This document shows positions 41,864 through 45,854 of a stretch of 45,854 bases of DNA, piece after piece. Source of the stretch: Ignavibacterium sp. (GTDB lineage Bacteria; Zixibacteria; MSB-5A5; GN15; PGXB01). The position numbers were made by a program, and so were the translations under genes. Positions within the stretch are counted from its first letter, which is position 1, and every line of letters begins with the position of its first letter. The stretch is from positions 1-45,854 of the forward strand of contig DYGG01000026.1 in assembly GCA_020724775.1 (NCBI GenBank). The letters run 5' to 3'. The notes under the pieces were generated by a model. The model was not told the DNA's origin. It was given only the letters and a program-made list of their open reading frames with translations, and ran no database searches.

Positions 41864-43062
41864 ATATCTTAGTTCTCAACTGCGGCTCATCATCAATCAA
41901 GTACCAATTCTTCGATATGGACCGGGAATTTACTCTGGCGAAAGGGATGGTTGCCCGTATCGGCATGACCGGCGCGGTCGTTTCGCACAAACCATTCGAC
42001 CGTCCCGAAGTGAAAGTTTCCGGTGAGATTCTTGACCACATTGTCGCGACCAGTTATGTGATATCGATTCTTCTCTCGACAAATCACGGGGTCATCAAAG
42101 ACAAATCAGAAATCAATGCCGTAGGTCATCGCGTGGCTCATGGCGGCGAGCGTTTCACGCAATCGATGCTTATTACCGATGAGGTCTTAAGCGAAATTCG
42201 AAATCTTATCGACCTTGCCCCCTTGCACAATCCGCACAACATCCGGGGCATTCAGGCTTGCAAGAAGACTCTTCCCAATATCCCCCAGGTTGCGGTATTC
42301 GATACGGCGTTTCATCATCAAATGCCTCCCTCGGCTTATATTTATGGCATTCCATATATTCTTTACAAGAAATATGGCATTCGCCGTTACGGATTTCACG
42401 GCACCTCTCACTACTTTGTTTCCCAGCGGGCCGCCGATATCATCGGCAAGCCGCTTGACGAACTCAAAGTCATCACCTGTCATCTTGGCAATGGGGCTTC
42501 CCTTGCCGCTGTCGACCGCGGTGTCTCTGTTGATACTTCTATGGGATTTACCCCGCTTGAAGGACTGCTGATGGGCACCCGTTCCGGTGACCTCGACCCG
42601 GCTGTCATTCTGCATATTATGGGGCGCGAGGAATTGTCTCTTCATGAAGCCAACACCCTGCTGAATAAGCACTCCGGCCTTATTGGCATCTCGGGTGTAT
42701 CATCCGATATGCGCGAGATTATCGATGCCTCTGGTTCCGGGCATACCAACGCCAAATTAGGACTCGATATCTATTGTTACCGTTTGAGAAAATATATTGG
42801 CTCCTATGCCGCCGCCATGAACGGACTGGATGCGGTTGTTTTCACTGCCGGTGTCGGCGAGAATTCGCCGGTTGTCCGTGAACTTACCTGCCATGGACTT
42901 GAATTCCTGGGCGCCGATATCGACCAGGAGCGTAACAACGCCGCCATCGGTAAAGAGATGGTTATCTCGCGGGATGATTCCCGCGTGAAAATTCTGGCGA
43001 TTCCTACTAACGAAGAGTTGGTCATTGCCCGCGACACCAAGAACTTAATCACAAATTCCTGA
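41860..43062 (+). CDS. ackA: Acetate kinase
   Basis: This 400-residue ASKHA kinase makes ATP from acetyl phosphate and ADP. Active-site residues fall at the numbers known from the Methanosarcina enzyme: Asn7 (LVLNCGSSSIK), Arg91 (GHRVAHGGE), Asp148 (VFDTAFH), His180 (YGFHGTSH) and Arg241 (LMGTRSGDLDP), with a late Glu in PTNEELVIA. The gene overlaps the dehydrogenase-like gene by 4 nt and is 66 bp ahead of nfnA. No phosphotransacetylase gene is in the window. Acetate kinase rather than butyrate or propionate kinase is the best fit by length and motifs. Confidence 0.95.
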   Translation: MNILVLNCGSSSIKYQFFDMDREFTLAKGMVARIGMTGAVVSHKPFDRPEVKVSGEILDHIVATSYVISILLSTNHGVIKDKSEINAVGHRVAHGGERFTQSMLITDEVLSEIRNLIDLAPLHNPHNIRGIQACKKTLPNIPQVAVFDTAFHHQMPPSAYIYGIPYILYKKYGIRRYGFHGTSHYFVSQRAADIIGKPLDELKVITCHLGNGASLAAVDRGVSVDTSMGFTPLEGLLMGTRSGDLDPAVILHIMGREELSLHEANTLLNKHSGLIGISGVSSDMREIIDASGSGHTNAKLGLDIYCYRLRKYIGSYAAAMNGLDAVVFTAGVGENSPVVRELTCHGLEFLGADIDQERNNAAIGKEMVISRDDSRVKILAIPTNEELVIARDTKNLITNS

Positions 43063-43128
43063 CAATGACCGATAGTTTACAAATCCCCAAAAGCAGACAT
43101 TGGAAAACAAGATAGATTTGGAGGCATT

Positions 43129-44010
43129 TTGTTCAAGATACTGGATAAGAGAGAACTGTGTGAGAAGGTGCATCAATTCCGCATCGTTGCCCCGCGTCTG
43201 GTACAGAAGGCTAAAGCGGGACAATTCGTCATCCTCCGCAAAGATGAAGCCGGCGAGCGGGTGCCGATGTCAATCGGCGGACTCGACAAGAAAAACGGCA
43301 TTCTGACGGTTGTTATTCAGGAAGTCGGCAAGACTTCGGCTGCGATGAACCGGATGAAAGCCGGCGATTATTTTGCCGATGTGGTCGGTCCGTTGGGACT
43401 GCCCTCCCATATTGAAAAATTCGGCCATTGCATCTGCATAGGCGGCGGTGTTGGAATTCCCCCTATATACCCAATCGCCCAGGCTCTTAAAGATGCCGGC
43501 AATAGTGTCACCACAATCATCGGCGCGCGGTCAACGAATCTTCTGACTTTCGACGAGGAACTCCGCTCCGCCTCCGACCGGCTTCTTATCTCCACTGATG
43601 ATGGCTCCTATGGCACACACGGATTTGTGACGACAGTTCTTCAGAAACTGATAACCGATGGTGAAAAAATCGATATGGTCATCTGTGTCGGTCCCGTCCC
43701 GATGATGAAGGCGGTGGTTAATACTACGCGTGAGCCTAAAATAAAGACATTTGTCAGCCTCAATCCTGTTATGGTCGATGGTACTGGTATGTGCGGCGCC
43801 TGCCGGGTCACGGTGGGGGGCAGGACCCGATTTGCCTGTGTCGATGGTCCTGACTTTGATGGCCATCAGGTCGATTTTGACGAGATGACCAAGCGGATGA
43901 AAATGTATGTCCGTTATGAAAAAATCGCGTATGAAGGATTTCTCGAAGATGACTGCCGTCTGGGCAAGCAGGTCAAAGCGATGAACGAAACTTCAGGGAG
44001 CAAGAAATGA
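43129..44010 (+). CDS. nfnA: NfnA / sulfide dehydrogenase-type FAD, 2Fe-2S subunit
   Basis: This 293-residue protein belongs to the PyrK/SudB/NfnA family of ferredoxin-NADP reductase-like subunits. The flavin-binding barrel has KAGQFVILR and RVPMSIGG, and the nucleotide-binding GGGVGIPPIYP spans 105-115. A C-terminal 2Fe-2S site has Cys222, Cys225 and Cys237 plus Asp218, fitting the three-Cys/one-Asp ligation known for NfnA. The start is TTG at 43129 with GGAGG four bases upstream; MFKILDKREL matches the family N-terminus. It overlaps nfnB by ATGA. The pair would be the electron-bifurcating NADH-dependent ferredoxin:NADP oxidoreductase, although a sulfide dehydrogenase reading is possible. 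Confidence 0.9.
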   Translation: MFKILDKRELCEKVHQFRIVAPRLVQKAKAGQFVILRKDEAGERVPMSIGGLDKKNGILTVVIQEVGKTSAAMNRMKAGDYFADVVGPLGLPSHIEKFGHCICIGGGVGIPPIYPIAQALKDAGNSVTTIIGARSTNLLTFDEELRSASDRLLISTDDGSYGTHGFVTTVLQKLITDGEKIDMVICVGPVPMMKAVVNTTREPKIKTFVSLNPVMVDGTGMCGACRVTVGGRTRFACVDGPDFDGHQVDFDEMTKRMKMYVRYEKIAYEGFLEDDCRLGKQVKAMNETSGSKK

Positions 44011-45482
44011 CGGAAGAGAAAAAAGGAAATCCGCTCGAAAAGAAGGAGCGGATGAAAATCCCCCGGCAGAAGATGCCGGAGCAGGAGCCGGAAATCCGGG
44101 TGAAAAATTTTAAAGAGGTCCCGCACGGATTAACGCCGGAACTGGCGATACGGGAAGCCGAGCGCTGTCTTGCCTGCCCCAAGCCTCCCTGCATTAAAGG
44201 CTGCCCGGTGGAGGTCGATATTCCGGAATTTATTCGGATGGTTGCTGAAGGTGATTTTGTAGCCGCCGCCAAGAAGATAAAAGAAACCAACGCTCTCCCC
44301 GCCATCTGCGGAAGAGTCTGCCCGCAGGAAGAGCAGTGCGAGAAATTTTGTATCCTGACCAAGAAATATAATTCGGTCGGCGTTGGTAATCTCGAGCGAT
44401 TTGTCGCCGACTTTGAGCGGGAGCAGGGTGAAATTGAGATTCCGAAACTTCCTCCTTCCACCGGCAAGAAGGTTGCCGTAGTCGGCTCCGGTCCCGCCGG
44501 TCTTACGGTCGCCGCCGACCTGGCGCAGATGGGACATAAGGTCACCGTCTTTGAAGCCCTGCATAAACCGGGCGGTGTGCTGATTTACGGTATCCCGGAA
44601 TTCCGCCTGCCGAAAGCCATCGTGAAATCAGAGGTGGAGTATCTTCAAAAACTCGGCGTGGAGATTCATACCAGTTATGTCGTGGGAAAACTTGACACGG
44701 TCGATGAACTGTTTGAAATGGGGTTTGACGCAGTCTTTATCGGTACTGGAGCGGGGCTGCCCAATTTTATGAAAATCGAAGGGGAGAATCTCAATGGCGT
44801 CTATTCTGCCAATGAATTTCTGACCCGCAGCAATTTGATGGCGGCGTATGATTTCCCTCATCACGACACCCCGATATTTGTCGGCGAAAATGTTGCCGTT
44901 CTGGGCGGCGGCAATACTGCCATGGATTCGGTTCGCACCTCCCTTCGCCTTGGCGCCAAGAATGCCTATATCGTCTATCGTCGAAGCCGCACCGAAATGC
45001 CGGCTCGTCTCGAAGAAGTTCACCACGCCGAGCAGGAAGGTGTCCAGTTCATGTTCCTGACCAATCCGCTCAGATATATTGGTGATGAGGACGGCTGGGT
45101 GAAAGCGATGGAATGTGTCAAGATGGAGTTGGGTGAGCCTGATTCTTCCGGTCGTCGCCGCCCCGTGGAAATTCCCGGCTCTAATTTCGTTCTTCCGGTT
45201 GACACCGTGGTGGTAGCGGTTGGGAATTCTTCGAATCCACTCATCCCGCAGACAACTCCTGGTCTCAAGACTAACAAATGGGGGAATATTGAGGTGAACG
45301 AAGCGACCATGATTACATCACGTCCCGGTGTTTTTGCCGGCGGCGACATTGTGACCGGCGGCGCCACCGTGATTCTGGCGGCAGGCGCCGGAAAGGTTGC
45401 CGCTCGCGCCATTCACAAGTATGTGATGGGGATTCCTTTTGATGAGCCAAAACCGGTGGAGAGAAAAGCGGCGACGAAATAG
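44007..45482 (+). CDS. nfnB: NfnB / GltA-type FAD, 4Fe-4S NADP oxidoreductase
   Basis: This 491-residue protein of the glutamate synthase small-subunit type has eight N-terminal cysteines for two 4Fe-4S clusters: 54, 57, 62, 66 and 101, 105, 111, 115. FAD-binding VVGSGPAGL is at 158-166 and an NADPH-binding VAVLGGGNTAMD lies in the second Rossmann domain. A late GVFAGGDIVTGGATVILAAGAGK segment, shown here in outline, closes the FAD site. No large glutamate synthase gene is adjacent, and the NfnA partner directly precedes it, so NfnAB is the best reading. The pair balances NADH, NADPH and ferredoxin during fermentative growth with ackA. A strong terminator follows. Confidence 0.92.
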   Translation: MTEEKKGNPLEKKERMKIPRQKMPEQEPEIRVKNFKEVPHGLTPELAIREAERCLACPKPPCIKGCPVEVDIPEFIRMVAEGDFVAAAKKIKETNALPAICGRVCPQEEQCEKFCILTKKYNSVGVGNLERFVADFEREQGEIEIPKLPPSTGKKVAVVGSGPAGLTVAADLAQMGHKVTVFEALHKPGGVLIYGIPEFRLPKAIVKSEVEYLQKLGVEIHTSYVVGKLDTVDELFEMGFDAVFIGTGAGLPNFMKIEGENLNGVYSANEFLTRSNLMAAYDFPHHDTPIFVGENVAVLGGGNTAMDSVRTSLRLGAKNAYIVYRRSRTEMPARLEEVHHAEQEGVQFMFLTNPLRYIGDEDGWVKAMECVKMELGEPDSSGRRRPVEIPGSNFVLPVDTVVVAVGNSSNPLIPQTTPGLKTNKWGNIEVNEATMITSRPGVFAGGDIVTGGATVILAAGAGKVAARAIHKYVMGIPFDEPKPVERKAATK

Positions 45483-45516
45483 ACCAATATAAGCCTGCTG
45501 ATATTCTATATAGACT

Positions 45517-45554
45517 CGCCGCCTGATATTAGTAATCGGGCGGCGGTTTTCTTT
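45517..45554 (+). terminator. Rho-independent terminator after nfnB
   Basis: CGCCGCC (45517-45523) pairs with GGCGGCG (45539-45545), 15-nt loop, followed by GGTTTTCTTT. The GC stem and T-run lie 35 bp after the nfnB stop. Confidence 0.9.
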
Positions 45555-45585
45555 AGATTGCTCTGTATTAAATGGTTCTGAATTC

Positions 45586-45648
45586 GGCTCTCATGGCCCA
45601 CAGATTGGCGCGGAACCGCCCTTAAACAGGTTGCCAATGATATGAGCC
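45586..45648. repeat. Nested inverted repeat, non-coding
   Basis: Outer arms GGCTC (45586-45590) and GAGCC (45644-45648) and inner arms ATTGGC (45604-45609) and GCCAAT (45633-45638) are arranged symmetrically over 63 bp, giving a possible stem with internal loops. It opens a stretch of about 300 bp to the window end in which I see no protein gene. Confidence 0.5.
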
Positions 45649-45650
45649 GA

Positions 45651-45709
45651 GTAGGTCAAAATCCCCCCGAGCCACTTGTCCATAGCACGGCGCGAGTGGG
45701 GGTTTTGAC
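45651..45709. repeat. REP-like palindromic repeat, copy 1
   Basis: The first 24 bases (45651-45674) recur exactly at 45800-45823. The element is itself a palindrome: GTCAAAA-T-CCCCC (45655-45667) pairs with GGGGG-TTTTGAC (45698-45709) with one bulged T. Such an element in intergenic DNA next to a terminator resembles repetitive extragenic palindromes. Confidence 0.7.
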
Positions 45710-45722
45710 ATTCTTCCGTAGA

Positions 45723-45742
45723 GGCGAACCCATGTGTTCGCC
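45723..45742. repeat. GGCGAAC/GTTCGCC palindrome
   Basis: Perfect 7-bp arms (45723-45729 and 45736-45742) with a 6-nt CCATGT loop lie between the two REP-like copies. It is probably part of the same repeat family cluster. Confidence 0.6.
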
Positions 45743-45799
45743 CATTGTTAGCTCTCTCCCCAATCAAGAGCATAATGTCCGTTCTTAGTATAGAGCGCC

Positions 45800-45854
45800 G
45801 TAGGTCAAAATCCCCCCGAGCCATGTGTGCATCGCGTGTCGCGGGCGGAGGTTT
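45800..45854. repeat. REP-like palindromic repeat, copy 2 (cut by window end)
   Basis: A 24-bp exact match to copy 1 (45800-45823) is followed by a diverged loop. The G-rich right arm (GGGCGGAGGTTT) is interrupted by the window edge. The expected TTTTGAC completion lies outside. Confidence 0.65.

Noticed and set aside
45591-45824. Minus-strand open frame of 77 codons at the right end
   Set aside because: It is built from the palindromic repeats and one REP copy, with no ribosome binding site, so it is treated as non-coding.
1-45854. CRISPR array, insertion sequence or prophage
   Set aside because: No regularly spaced repeats, transposase, integrase or phage structural genes were seen; the gene content is uniform chromosomal.

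Overview
The window is a gene-dense bacterial chromosome segment of about 50% GC. It has strong GGAGG-type ribosome binding sites and near-consensus sigma-70 promoters (TTGACA, 17 bp, TAATAT). Several traits point to a diderm of the Fibrobacterota-Chlorobiota-Bacteroidota (FCB) side of the tree: LapA/LapB, a lipoprotein murein hydrolase, a PorV/PorQ-like barrel, secreted proteins with NPFNP plus FlgD-like C-termini, and a tiny AURKAIP1/COX24 ribosomal protein. My best guess is a Zixibacteria-like lineage. That placement is inference, because no rRNA is present. I see no prophage, insertion sequence or CRISPR array.

Almost everything from 40.8 kb down to 1 kb is read on the minus strand. In transcription order it starts with a DUF2905 membrane protein and tRNA-Val(GAC). 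Then come the translation block thrS-infC-rpmI-rplT-pheS-pheT, a small coiled-coil gene, zapA, rny, ymdB and folD. After a 269 bp spacer follows a cell-surface and signalling block. It contains a 1.4 kaa Ig-repeat surface protein, a PorV-like barrel fused to TPRs, a membrane protein carrying both an RsbW-type kinase and a SpoIIE/RsbU phosphatase, a STAS protein with a C-terminal winged-helix-like segment, a GGDEF diguanylate cyclase, an SLBB polysaccharide export protein, a TPR protein, a BY-kinase, a polysaccharide deacetylase and a DUF362 protein. A secreted hypothetical protein follows, then a tightly coupled lapA-lapB-SPOR-mutS-mutL-miaA run, then mltD-sppA, HU, the AURKAIP1-type protein and the 5' part of a secreted repeat protein that runs off the left edge.

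On the plus strand at the right end is a fermentation/redox operon: a 3-hydroxyacyl-CoA dehydrogenase-like protein, acetate kinase, and the NfnA/NfnB pair. A clear rho-independent terminator closes it. Beyond that, about 300 bp of non-coding DNA holds several palindromic elements, including two copies of a REP-like repeat.

The most interesting feature is the partner-switching module. One transmembrane polypeptide holds both the kinase-like and phosphatase domains. Its likely substrate, the STAS protein, ends in a putative DNA-binding domain rather than acting on a sigma factor. A run of ten A residues lies in the linker between those two domains, and slippage in either direction would release a STAS-only product. 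The module sits directly before a diguanylate cyclase and an exopolysaccharide export/BY-kinase cluster that it may control. Other items worth checking are an AUA start codon for infC, a 68-nt infC/rpmI overlap, and replacement of two catalytic residues in the dehydrogenase-like protein.
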